From CAYIEH01 sp964362385 (GTDB taxonomy: Bacteria; Patescibacteriota; Minisyncoccia; UBA6257; UBA9933), in contig CAYIEH010000005.1 of NCBI GenBank assembly GCA_964362385.1, positions 1-30,945 of the forward strand: a stretch of 30,945 bases of DNA. The letters run 5' to 3'. This document shows positions 1 through 7,049 of this stretch, one piece after another. Each line of letters starts with the position of its first letter. Position 1 is the first letter of the stretch. Under the pieces are notes generated by a model. It saw nothing but the letters and a program-made list of their open reading frames with translations. It was not told where the DNA came from and searched no databases. The position numbers and the translations under genes were made by a program.

Positions 1-278
1 CTGAAAATGAAAATTAAAATTGCAAGCACTCCCCAATCAACAAGAGTGTTTAAAACGCCGATCACGGCGAACTTCGCCACCTGCCAGACAACCGCTATTT
101 TCCTGCTGATGTATTTTGCGATTATCAATCCGATTGGCGTGCCAATAAGGAAAAAGAAAAAAATCGCCAGACCGAATTTAGAATATAATCCCGGCTTCGC
201 AATTTTAAAAACTGGCAAAGCGACCAAACCGATTAAAAATCCGACTATAATCCCGAATTTGTAATCTTTTTTTGTCAA
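1..278 (-). CDS. GtrA-like multi-pass membrane protein, cut by the window edge
   Basis: The minus strand reads open from a TTG at 278 to position 1, so the C-terminal part lies outside the window. About 92 residues are visible. Two hydrophobic segments come first (around residues 9-25 and 37-54). The stretch FAVIGVLNTLVDWGVLAIL follows, which matches the start of the GtrA family, small membrane proteins linked to moving or modifying lipid-linked sugars for cell-surface polysaccharides. An in-frame TAG lies just upstream, so TTG is the only usual start, and no clear ribosome-binding site is seen. The extra N-terminal segments before the GtrA motif are unusual for minimal GtrA proteins. The family call is fairly firm; the substrate is unknown. 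Confidence 0.7.
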   Translation of the reverse strand, partial: MTKKDYKFGIIVGFLIGLVALPVFKIAKPGLYSKFGLAIFFFFLIGTPIGLIIAKYISRKIAVVWQVAKFAVIGVLNTLVDWGVLAILIFIF

Positions 279-334
279 AATTTTTATCTATAGAACTGCA
301 ATTACGAATTTATTGAAATTACGTAATTGTTATT

Positions 335-1147
335 CTATTTAATGAAATTGATTATTAATGCTTCCAGTTCCGGCTGATTTTTTAAAATATCCGTCCCATG
401 TCCGCCAAATTCATAAATTTTGATTTCTTTTTTTACGTCTTGCGGCGCTTCGCTAAAAAGCTGATTAACTTCCACGCTGTTGACTCCGTCATCAACAGAA
501 CTTATGAAAAAAACTTTTTGGCCGGATTTTAATTTTTTAGCCATTGATTCTGTTTTAATCCCACGATAATTGAAGCCCGGAGAAAGCAAAACCGCGGTTT
601 CAAATTCCTGATGTTCGCTGATGTATTGAAGCGACAAGTTTGCTCCGATAGAAGCGCCGATGAAACTGATTTTTCCCGCCTTCCCGCCTTTTGCCCGTAA
701 AAACTCAATCGCGGCTTCTAAATCATAAATGCTTTTTTGGTGTTCGCTGTCCGGAAAATTTAAAAACCCGTCAGGTCCCTCTTCTGATTCGCCGTGCCCC
801 CTTAAATCAACAGCTAGACTTTCATAGCCTAAATCCTGAAAAATCTTCGCCAACGCGTTCCAGGATTCTTTTGTGGCCGGCATCATATGCGTCAAAACCA
901 GCCAGCCGTTCGGTTCCGGATATTTGCTTTTATCAACCCTGAAATAATCGGCTGTTATTTGTTTATTGTCAGAAGTCTTAAAAAAAACTTTTTCCATAAC
1001 CGGCTCGTTAACGATTTGACTGGTTGATTGGTCCTGATTCGGCTTAGACCCTGAAAGAAACATCAAGTCGGATAATCCTATGATCGTGATAATGGCCACT
1101 AAAATAATTATACCCTTTAAGGCAGTTTTTTTAAATTTAGCCGTCAT
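335..1147 (-). CDS. Membrane-anchored alpha/beta hydrolase
   Basis: The 270-residue protein has one N-terminal hydrophobic segment (about residues 10-30) that should anchor it with the enzyme part outside the membrane. It then has a typical alpha/beta-hydrolase fold: an oxyanion-type LTHMM stretch, DLRGHGES, the nucleophile elbow GASIGA, an acid candidate in SSVDDGVNS and a final histidine in FGGHGTD. Together these give a likely Ser-Asp-His triad. Such enzymes cut esters, lipids or peptides, and the substrate cannot be told from sequence. Its ATG directly follows the TGA stop of lemA, so the two are probably one transcript with coupled translation. Confidence 0.85.
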   Translation of the reverse strand: MTAKFKKTALKGIIILVAIITIIGLSDLMFLSGSKPNQDQSTSQIVNEPVMEKVFFKTSDNKQITADYFRVDKSKYPEPNGWLVLTHMMPATKESWNALAKIFQDLGYESLAVDLRGHGESEEGPDGFLNFPDSEHQKSIYDLEAAIEFLRAKGGKAGKISFIGASIGANLSLQYISEHQEFETAVLLSPGFNYRGIKTESMAKKLKSGQKVFFISSVDDGVNSVEVNQLFSEAPQDVKKEIKIYEFGGHGTDILKNQPELEALIINFIK

Positions 1148-1702
1148 TCAAAATTTAACCTTTATTGGTTCTTTTTCAACCTGATTTTCCAGACCAAAAA
1201 ATTCTTCTTTTTTAAAACTGAACAGTCCGGCAATCAAGTTGGTGGGGAAACTTCCAATATTGATGTTGTAATCCATCACATTGTTATTGTAAAACCTGCG
1301 GGCCGCCTGAATTTTATTTTCGGTATCCGCTAATTCTCTCTGTAAATCCAGAAAATTCGCGTTCGCCTTTAATTCCGGATAATTTTCCGAAACAGCGAAC
1401 AGAGTCTTAAGCGTATTACTTAAAGTATCTTCGGCTCCGGATTTTTCAATTCTTCCCTGCGCGCCCATTGCCCTTGTTCTTGCTTCGGTTACTTTTTCAA
1501 AAACTCCGCGCTCGTGAGCCATATAGCCTTTGACGCTCTCCATTAAATTGGGAATTAAATCGTACCTCCGTTTTAATTGAATATCAATATCTGACCACGC
1601 TTCTTTTATTCGAAATCTTCCGCGCACCAATCCGTTGAAAGAAAAAATCAGCCATAAAATAACTATCGCGACTATTATTAAAATTATTGTCGTAGTACTC
1701 AT
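1148..1702 (-). CDS. lemA: LemA family protein
   Basis: The 184-residue protein has an N-terminal membrane segment (residues 5-21) followed by the LemA core. Visible hallmarks are AWSDIDIQLKRRYDLIPNL near residue 35, a helical stretch rich in charged residues, and ARRFYNNNVMDYN near residue 135. LemA proteins are inner-membrane proteins with a mostly helical exposed domain; their exact role is poorly defined. Here lemA is first in a two-gene unit with the hydrolase. A TATAAT box on the minus strand (1711-1716) lies only 8 nt from the ATG, so the mRNA may have almost no leader. Confidence 0.92.
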   Translation of the reverse strand: MSTTTIILIIVAIVILWLIFSFNGLVRGRFRIKEAWSDIDIQLKRRYDLIPNLMESVKGYMAHERGVFEKVTEARTRAMGAQGRIEKSGAEDTLSNTLKTLFAVSENYPELKANANFLDLQRELADTENKIQAARRFYNNNVMDYNINIGSFPTNLIAGLFSFKKEEFFGLENQVEKEPIKVKF

Positions 1703-1811
1703 AATATGTAATTATAACATATTAATGCTGTTAATAAACAATACTCGCATAACTTCCCGCAATCGCCGCGGTTTTCACGTGCAAAGTCAATTTTCCCAAG
1801 GCTATAATTAA

Positions 1812-1838
1812 TTGACATTTTTACAATTATAGTATAAT
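1812..1838 (+). promoter_or_regulatory. Sigma-70 type promoter for the 1893 gene
   Basis: TTGACA (1812-1817) and TATAAT (1833-1838) lie 15 bp apart. Reading the -10 as TAATAT at 1835-1840 gives 17 bp. The leader would be about 45 nt, ending in the AAAGGTGGTG ribosome site. Confidence 0.7.
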
Positions 1839-1892
1839 ATTGTTTTAGCATAAATTTCGGAATCCAATTATATATGAAAGGTGGTGAAAATA

Positions 1893-2195
1893 ATGTACAC
1901 GAAACAAACAGATCTTTTTTTTAACGGCAGAAAAACAAAATTAAAGATCGGAGACATCATATATTACGATGTAGATGCAACGGCCGTTGTAATTGTAAGG
2001 ATGCGAGATGATGACGACCACAGACTAATAGGTGAATACGATAATAAATGGCTTTACGGAACAATCCAGAGTAAAGCCCATTTCGTGAATTTAATATCCT
2101 TTCTCTCCGCCGTCTGCGATTTTGCTTTTAAGCCTATAGAACTCTCCGGTAACCATCTCGCCTTCAAGTTCAAGGCCAAAACAAAAAAAGCATAA
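1893..2195 (+). CDS. Small soluble protein of unknown function
   Basis: I do not recognise this family. The open frame begins at GTG 1881, but those bases form the ribosome-binding site (AAAGGTGG, 7-8 nt before ATG 1893), so ATG 1893 is the better start and gives 100 residues. The protein has no signal peptide or membrane segment. It looks beta-rich (FFNGRKTKLKIGDIIYYDV, VVIVRMRDDDDHRLIGEY) and ends in a lysine-rich tail. It stands alone on the plus strand between minus-strand genes, with its own consensus promoter and a hairpin terminator. Confidence 0.75.
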   Translation: MYTKQTDLFFNGRKTKLKIGDIIYYDVDATAVVIVRMRDDDDHRLIGEYDNKWLYGTIQSKAHFVNLISFLSAVCDFAFKPIELSGNHLAFKFKAKTKKA

Positions 2196-2208
2196 ATTCA
2201 ATAATTCT

Positions 2209-2239
2209 GGGAACCTGCAATGCAAGGTCCCATTTTTTT
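2209..2239 (+). terminator. Rho-independent terminator of the 1893 gene
   Basis: GGGAACCT pairs with AGGTCCC (one bulged A) around the loop GCAATGCA, followed by seven T. Confidence 0.8.
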
Positions 2240-2273
2240 AAAAATATACTAATCGCCATTGGTTCAGGAAAAA

Positions 2274-2312
2274 AACAACCCCCCGCATAATTTATGCGGG
2301 GGGTTGTTTTTT
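2274..2312. terminator. Strong bidirectional terminator hairpin
   Basis: A perfect 16-bp stem (arms 2274-2289 and 2293-2308, six G-C pairs in its middle) closes a 3-nt loop. A T-run follows on the plus strand and an A-run precedes it, so it can end both the plus transcript of the 1893 gene and the minus transcript of the surface-protein gene. Confidence 0.85.
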
Positions 2313-2330
2313 AAATCATTATTGTTTTGT

Positions 2331-5033
2331 TTATGTCGCTAAATCGGTTTCTTTGCTTCTGATAAAGAAGTGGTAGATTCCAAAACCAAGAATCAATCCC
2401 AGCAAAAGGTCAAAAAACCAATTGCTGAACAGCGATCCGATAACGTCTATCAACGATGCCGTTATTGAGGCGCCCTGCCCGATAATCACCGTCAGGTACG
2501 CGTTGACTGCTTGAAAATTATCATCCTGGTCAGTGTAATTCAAGGTTGCGTTGAAAATTAAAGCGCTGCCGATTTTGGTTGAATTGTTAATTTTTACTTT
2601 AATACTAATGATTCCTTGGCTTTGAGAATCAACGGTTCCCAAATTAAAACTCAAATTATTGCCGTCTATTGATGTCGGCTGTAAATTGGAGTTCTCGTAA
2701 TTGACTTCTTTGGGAAGGACGATTTTCAACGCGGCGTTTTTGACGGAATTTTTGCCGTCATTCCTGTAAACCACGGTATAAGCAATTTCTTCGCCAGCCC
2801 GCGGATTATTATTGTCCACTGCCGGAGTCAGCGAAACTGCCTGCGACTCGGAAACTTTTTCCGTTGCCGTTCTTTGAATAATTACGGTCGGTTGCGTCGG
2901 CTCCGCCGGCTGATAAGCTTGGGTTGTTTGGGTTGTAAGATTTAAGATATTTCCATAGCTTGTGCCGTAGGAATTTTGAGCGGCAACTCGGTAATAATAA
3001 TTTATTCCCGAGTTAAGACCGGTCAAAGCGAATGACAGCGGCGAAGCGATTGTGCCGTCGCCCATAGATTGAGATGTCGTTCTGTTGCCCAATGAATTTG
3101 TTCCTCCCCATTCAAACCAGGCAGTGGTCAAAGAATAATTGGGGTTTACCGTTCCGTTAAGCAAAGCCGAGTTCTGATAAATATACGAAGCGGAGTTGGT
3201 GGAAACAATCGGGGCATTCCCGGTTTGATAGCCCGTCTGCGTAATAAAGCTCAAAATACTTCCATAGCTTGTGCCGTATGTGTTTTGGGCAACTGCCCTG
3301 AAATAATAAGTGGCATTGGCTTGAAGGCTTGATATGTAAGAAGAAATATTTTGGCTGTAATTGCCGGCGCCGATTGATTGATAACCGATTGAATAGCCAA
3401 GCGACATTGTTGTGCCATATTCAAACCAGACAGTCGCAATGGCTCCGTTTGGATTTACAGAAGTGTTTAAAGTCGCGTAGGCCTGACCAATTGAAGACGC
3501 GGCATTGGTTGTGACAATCGGAGCTGTTCCAAATCCTCCTCCTGACTGGGTAGTGTAAAAACTTAAAAGACTGCCGTACATTGTGCCGTAGGAATTCTGA
3601 GCGACAATGCGATAATAATAAGTGTTGTTTGGCTGAAGCCCTGACAAGTAAGTGGTGATGTTCATTGTGTAATTGGCGCTGTTCACCGACTGATACCCGA
3701 CAGTGGAACCAAGAGAATTATTAAGGCCGTATTCAAACCAGACGGTTGTGTTGGAATTATTCGGATTTACGGAGCCGTTTAATGTCGCGGAATTCTGAGT
3801 AATGTTTGACGCGGAATTGGTTGTGACAATCGGAGCGGAACCAAATCCCCCTCCTGACTGGGTGATAAAATTCAGCACACTTCCATAAGCTGTGCCAAAA
3901 TTATTCTGAGCCGCTGCCCTGAAATAATAAGTGGTGTTTGACTGAAGGCCGGACAAATAGCCGGTAATATTGATATAACTGTTGCCGGAACCAACGCTTT
4001 GAAAACCGATGCTTGACCCCAAAGAAGGAGTCTGACCGTATTCAAACCAAATATTTGTGTTGGAATTATTCGGATTTACGGAGCCGTTCAATGTCGCGGA
4101 ATTTTGATTATTATTTGAAGCGGAATTGGTTGTAACCAATGGGACCTGCCCTTGCTGTCCGCCGGAAGTCGTAAAACTTAAAATGCTTCCCTGAGTCGTG
4201 CCGACAGAATTTTGCGCCACAGCTCGAAAATAATAAATGGTGTTTGACTGAAGGCCTGACAATGTATTAAAAATATTAATATTAGAATTTCCCGAACCAA
4301 TGCTCTGATTTCCGATTGTTGAACCCAGAGACATTGTGGTGCCGTATTCAAACCAGACGGTTGTGTTAGAATTATTCGGATTTACAGAGCCGTTCAAATC
4401 AGCTGAACTTTGAATAATATTCGTTGCCTGGTTTGTCGTAACAGTCGGAGTAAATCCTTGCTGTTGAGACCCGGTACTGATTCTGGCGCTAAAAATAACA
4501 TACCCCTGCGTTCCCCAGCCCGGGTCAATATTCCCAATATTCAATCCTGAATAAATAATTTCATCTCCGCTTTGTCCAAATAAAAGCGGTGAAAGCGAAG
4601 ACGAGCGGTTGGGATACCATTTCACCGAGCCGGGAAGATAAGTTATGCTCCGGCTATTTGCCAAATTAACAGTGGCGTTGCCCGTTGCCGCTGATGCGTT
4701 TTGAGCAGATATATTTCCTGAAATATTTAATACAGCAGAACTTGCTGACGGTAAAATTGCCCTAACCATTGTCTGATTGGCAGTCTCATTTGAAGTATTA
4801 TGATAGTACAATAAGAAACTGATGGTATCTCCGTCATTTGCGGAAACCGAAGAAGACCAGCAAGTTGTGCAGCCGCCGCTTCTGGTTGAATTAACAACCT
4901 GCAGTGTCGGTAAATCAAGCGGATCGTTATTAAATGACGCCGCAGCTGAAACCGAAATAGCGGGATATAAAATCCCTGTTACTAAAATAACGCCTGCAAA
5001 CACCGGTAAAATTTTAATTGAATTTTTATTCAT
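2331..5033 (-). CDS. Large surface protein with five tandem fibronectin-III-like repeats
   Basis: An open frame reaches TTG at 5117, but that TTG is part of a TTGACA box; ATG 5033 starts a clean signal peptide (MNKNSIKILPVFAGVILVTG), giving 900 residues. Order: signal peptide; a Ser/Asn-rich N-terminal domain with a CTTC motif; five repeats of about 103 residues encoded between about 4455 and 2935; a linker; a DUF11-like domain (AGEEIAYTVVYRNDG); a C-terminal membrane helix and a short charged tail. Each repeat contains L(N)GSVNPN, VWFEYG, SLG, TYYFRAVAQN and a closing GS(I/L)LSF, which fits a fibronectin-III-like fold. The protein is probably held in the membrane with the repeats outside, as an adhesin or surface-layer component. 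The partner is unknown. Confidence 0.82.
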   Translation of the reverse strand: MNKNSIKILPVFAGVILVTGILYPAISVSAAASFNNDPLDLPTLQVVNSTRSGGCTTCWSSSVSANDGDTISFLLYYHNTSNETANQTMVRAILPSASSAVLNISGNISAQNASAATGNATVNLANSRSITYLPGSVKWYPNRSSSLSPLLFGQSGDEIIYSGLNIGNIDPGWGTQGYVIFSARISTGSQQQGFTPTVTTNQATNIIQSSADLNGSVNPNNSNTTVWFEYGTTMSLGSTIGNQSIGSGNSNINIFNTLSGLQSNTIYYFRAVAQNSVGTTQGSILSFTTSGGQQGQVPLVTTNSASNNNQNSATLNGSVNPNNSNTNIWFEYGQTPSLGSSIGFQSVGSGNSYINITGYLSGLQSNTTYYFRAAAQNNFGTAYGSVLNFITQSGGGFGSAPIVTTNSASNITQNSATLNGSVNPNNSNTTVWFEYGLNNSLGSTVGYQSVNSANYTMNITTYLSGLQPNNTYYYRIVAQNSYGTMYGSLLSFYTTQSGGGFGTAPIVTTNAASSIGQAYATLNTSVNPNGAIATVWFEYGTTMSLGYSIGYQSIGAGNYSQNISSYISSLQANATYYFRAVAQNTYGTSYGSILSFITQTGYQTGNAPIVSTNSASYIYQNSALLNGTVNPNYSLTTAWFEWGGTNSLGNRTTSQSMGDGTIASPLSFALTGLNSGINYYYRVAAQNSYGTSYGNILNLTTQTTQAYQPAEPTQPTVIIQRTATEKVSESQAVSLTPAVDNNNPRAGEEIAYTVVYRNDGKNSVKNAALKIVLPKEVNYENSNLQPTSIDGNNLSFNLGTVDSQSQGIISIKVKINNSTKIGSALIFNATLNYTDQDDNFQAVNAYLTVIIGQGASITASLIDVIGSLFSNWFFDLLLGLILGFGIYHFFIRSKETDLAT
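2935..4455 (-). repeat. Five tandem coding repeats of about 309 bp
   Basis: The repeat starts recur near 4442, 4136, 3826, 3517 and 3206, at spacings of 306-311 bp. Repeats 2-4 are closest at the DNA level, while repeat 5 is the most divergent (WFEWG instead of WFEYG). This looks like a block amplified by unequal exchange. Confidence 0.85.
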
Positions 5034-5088
5034 AAATTTGAATAATTGATTAAATTTTGAATTTGACCTGCTTTTTATTATTCTAAAT

Positions 5089-5117
5089 AATTTATCAGAT
5101 ATTGGCAAATTTGTCAA
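5089..5117 (-). promoter_or_regulatory. Probable promoter of the surface-protein gene
   Basis: On the minus strand TTGACA (5112-5117) and TAAATT (5089-5094) are 17 bp apart, giving a leader of roughly 50 nt before ATG 5033. This favours the internal ATG over the TTG at 5117. Confidence 0.5.
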
Positions 5118-5144
5118 TAGTTAGGGTTTTTCTTAATATGGTGT

Positions 5145-5224
5145 GCCATTCTTAAAATTTCAAATTGCTTTATTGAAATTTTAAGAATGGCGAGGAGCAG
5201 GAATTGTAAAATTCCTTGCTCCTC
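5145..5224. repeat. Two adjacent hairpins between the surface-protein gene and the secreted-protein gene
   Basis: The first is a perfect 19-bp inverted repeat (arms 5145-5163 and 5173-5191, 9-nt loop). The second (5192-5224) pairs GAGGAGCA..GGAATT with ATTCC..TGCTCCTC, with one bulge. Neither is followed by a clear T-run, so they may act as weak terminators or mRNA-stability structures for the secreted-protein gene. Confidence 0.7.
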
Positions 5225-5235
5225 AAAAATGAAAA

Positions 5236-6099
5236 TTATAGCGATGCCGGAGCAAACGGCGCCGGTGGCGGAGTTGAAGGCCCTGTCGGCGCTGAAGGTT
5301 GTGGACTTGCGCCGCCTCCACTGCTTCCTCCAGTAGAAGGATGAGAAGGATTTGAAGGATGGGTTTGATGGGTCTCAAAAATTTTTTGACCGAGTTTTCC
5401 CAATCCATATCCTCCTGCGGCTCCAATTGGGAGAGCTGCAATTTCGCACGCGAGATTGGAATCATTATCATTAAATCCCTTAATTGTTCCAAGCCCTCCT
5501 AACGCTATTAAAGTCCATCCAAGAGGATGGGCTTTACTTAAAACAGCCAAGCCTATTCCTCCTATGGCCGAGCTTCCCGCGATTGTCTTGGTTGACTTGC
5601 CGAAACAAGATTTTTCTCCTGTCTTGGCTACCACTCGCGAAATCGGAATTTGTTCTTCCATCATTGCCTGTTTAATAGCAGGGGGCAATTCTTCTTTAAC
5701 TGGTACCTGAATTGGTGCTGGCGCAATTTGTTTCTGTATTTGTTGCGGCGCAGGAATTTGTTGTAACGCGGGCGTTTGTTGCGGCGCAGGAGTTTCTTTC
5801 CAGATAATCCGGTTATAAATCGGATTGCTGCAACCATAAATCCGAGTGGCAATGTTATTTTTAAAAACCACTCTTTCCCCTTTTTTAAGACGGCAAGTTA
5901 TTATATTTTTGTCCTTGTCGCCCATAACGACAATCAATTCCATATCAGTCTCAATTAAGTCTTCCCCGGGAATCAAATATGCCGGGCCCACCGGATTAAC
6001 CCCAATATTACAGGGTTTTATTTCTTTTTTCCCTGCAAGCGCGGGACTCGCCACTGCCAATATCAATAACAGCAACCATATCCATCCTATCTTTTTCAT
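5236..6099 (-). CDS. Secreted or envelope protein of unknown function with Pro/Gln-rich linker
   Basis: I do not recognise the family. The 287-residue protein starts with a signal peptide (MKKIGWIWLLLLILAVASPALA). A beta-rich domain with three cysteines follows (CNIGVNP, IITCRLKKGERVVFKNN, YGCSNP). Then comes a Pro/Gln-rich linker with repeats of PAPQQ (about residues 103-130), two small-residue-rich hydrophobic stretches (about 170-200 and 220-240), and a Pro/Ser/Gly-rich tail that looks unstructured. The start is well set by GGGAGG, 7 nt before the ATG. The layout suggests an exported domain on a flexible stalk. Confidence 0.75.
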   Translation of the reverse strand: MKKIGWIWLLLLILAVASPALAGKKEIKPCNIGVNPVGPAYLIPGEDLIETDMELIVVMGDKDKNIITCRLKKGERVVFKNNIATRIYGCSNPIYNRIIWKETPAPQQTPALQQIPAPQQIQKQIAPAPIQVPVKEELPPAIKQAMMEEQIPISRVVAKTGEKSCFGKSTKTIAGSSAIGGIGLAVLSKAHPLGWTLIALGGLGTIKGFNDNDSNLACEIAALPIGAAGGYGLGKLGQKIFETHQTHPSNPSHPSTGGSSGGGASPQPSAPTGPSTPPPAPFAPASL

Positions 6100-6171
6100 T
6101 TCATCCTCCCATTATTTTTTATCGTTTTTTATGTAATTTCCATATTTTATAAGACTCTTAAGACCTGACAA

Positions 6172-6200
6172 ATGATATAATATATCAATAAAAATGTCAA
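6172..6200 (-). promoter_or_regulatory. Probable promoter of the secreted-protein gene
   Basis: TTGACA lies at 6195-6200 on the minus strand. A -10 can be read as TATATC (15-bp spacer) or TATCAT (17-bp spacer) around 6172-6179, leaving a leader of about 65 nt before ATG 6099. Confidence 0.45.
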
Positions 6201-6226
6201 CCCCCCACATAAATTATGTAAGGGGG
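6199..6226. repeat. CCCCC-ACATAA hairpin
   Basis: CCCCCACATAA pairs imperfectly with TTATGTAAGGGGG. It resembles the strong terminator at 2274 (CCCCCCGCATA..TATGCGGGGGG) and may be a degraded member of the same repeat, ending minus-strand transcription of the 6311 gene. Confidence 0.5.
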
Positions 6227-6239
6227 CGAATAATTCAAA

Positions 6240-6300
6240 AATCCTGCTCGCCTCGCTGTAGCTTTGGCCAGCCTCGCCGAGTCTAGGCGGGCGAAGCGGG
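6240..6300. repeat. GC-rich intergenic repeat
   Basis: This GC-rich block stands out in AT-rich surroundings and repeats short words such as GCCTCGC, GCCAGCCTCGCC and GGCGGGCGAAGCGGGG. Similar blocks occur at 24250-24350 and 29600-29708. It has no coding potential that I would support. Confidence 0.5.
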
Positions 6301-6310
6301 GAAAATAATT

Positions 6311-6586
6311 TTAACCCGCTATTTTTTTCATCAAATCAGTGCTTTTTTCTTTGAAATTTTTTATTTCTTCTTCAACGATGCCGTCTAAGCCGGGAATTTT
6401 TGATTTTAAAAAATTTAAAATTGCTTCCTGGTCGTCGGGTTTTTCCTCCAATAATTTGTCAAACTCGTCTTTATCTTTTTCCTGTAGTTCGTTGATGACG
6501 CGCAAAATAATATTCTGCTGGATAATTCTGCCGATGCCAAGAAGAACTTCCGTTTGATCGGCTTCGGGTAAATTTTCCAATCCCAA
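6311..6586 (-). CDS. Small acidic helical protein of unknown function
   Basis: The 91-residue reading from TTG 6586 is acidic and helical (LPEADQTEVLLGIGRIIQQ, INELQEKDKDEFDKLLEEKPDDQEA). It resembles short uncharacterised proteins seen in Parcubacteria, but I cannot name the family. The frame stays open upstream to a TAA, and the extra residues (NIINQNLIKELGLENLPE) continue the same helical style. The true start may therefore be the ATT at 6628, giving 105 residues; no ATG or GTG is available. It follows the giant-gene remnant on the same strand. Confidence 0.65.
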   Translation of the reverse strand: MGLENLPEADQTEVLLGIGRIIQQNIILRVINELQEKDKDEFDKLLEEKPDDQEAILNFLKSKIPGLDGIVEEEIKNFKEKSTDLMKKIAG

Positions 6587-6674
6587 TTCTTTAATAAGAT
6601 TTTGGTTTATAATGTTATCTATATTAATGGTTGTAAATTATTTATATTCAATCCGACCTTTTAATATATTTAAA

Positions 6675-6974
6675 CTATTTCGCAACCTTCGGCATCAGAC
6701 GTTTTAAAAGCGACTCTATGGCGCTTACCGCCTTTAATCTTTCCTGAGGGATGCCTTCATCGATTGCTTTAAAATTATTTTTTAAATTATCCAATAATTC
6801 ATTGGACACGCTGTTTGCTCCGGAAGCCTTTGCGGCATAATACTTGGCAAAATCTTCCGCCGCAAGATCGCCTGTTTTTATTTTACCGGCAAGCTCATAA
6901 ACTTTTTCAGTTGCGTTTAAGGTATTAACCTGGCCAATAAAAACGTCAAATTTTTCTATTTTTTCCTGCGACAA
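6675..6974 (-). CDS. C-terminal part of the giant gene, downstream of an in-frame amber stop
   Basis: This frame is exactly in phase with the 858-residue gene that stops at TAG 7050-7052. The sequence after the stop reads IIGGPKIPAEQITGSPKITAEIVADL and runs into this 99-residue helical domain (IEKFDVFIGQVNTLNATEKVYELAGKIK ... LLKRLMPKVAK). The stop falls where the parallel repeat upstream has GAA CAG ATT, so CAG has become TAG. The downstream TTG has no good ribosome site, so this piece is probably either lost, made by readthrough, or intact in the real genome if the base is an error. Confidence 0.6.
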   Translation of the reverse strand: MSQEKIEKFDVFIGQVNTLNATEKVYELAGKIKTGDLAAEDFAKYYAAKASGANSVSNELLDNLKNNFKAIDEGIPQERLKAVSAIESLLKRLMPKVAK

Positions 6975-7008
6975 GTCCGCAACTATTTCCGCTGTAATCT
7001 TGGGACTG

Positions 7009-7043
7009 CCTGTAATTTGTTCCGCTGGAATTTTCGGACCGCC
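7009..7043 (-). repeat. 35-bp direct repeat, copy A (copy B at 7531-7565)
   Basis: The 35 bases at 7009-7043 are identical to 7531-7565. On the minus strand both encode GGPKIPAEQITG. Copy A lies after the amber stop and copy B before it, which shows that the two pieces belong to one repeat-containing gene. Confidence 0.85.
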
Positions 7044-7049
7044 AATAAT

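Noticed and set aside
7..264. Plus-strand frame of 85 codons at the window start
   Set aside because: The minus strand of the same bases encodes a clear GtrA-like membrane protein, so the plus frame is a shadow.
1148..1150. UGA read as glycine, as in SR1 and Gracilibacteria
   Set aside because: lemA ends in TGA directly followed by the ATG of the next gene, and I saw no conserved protein in the window interrupted by TGA.
1735..1815. Coding-like GC-richer stretch upstream of lemA (minus strand reads ALGKLTLHVKTAAIAGSYASIVY then stop)
   Set aside because: Only about 29 codons are open and there is no start or family I can name. It may be a gene remnant, but that is not supported enough to list.
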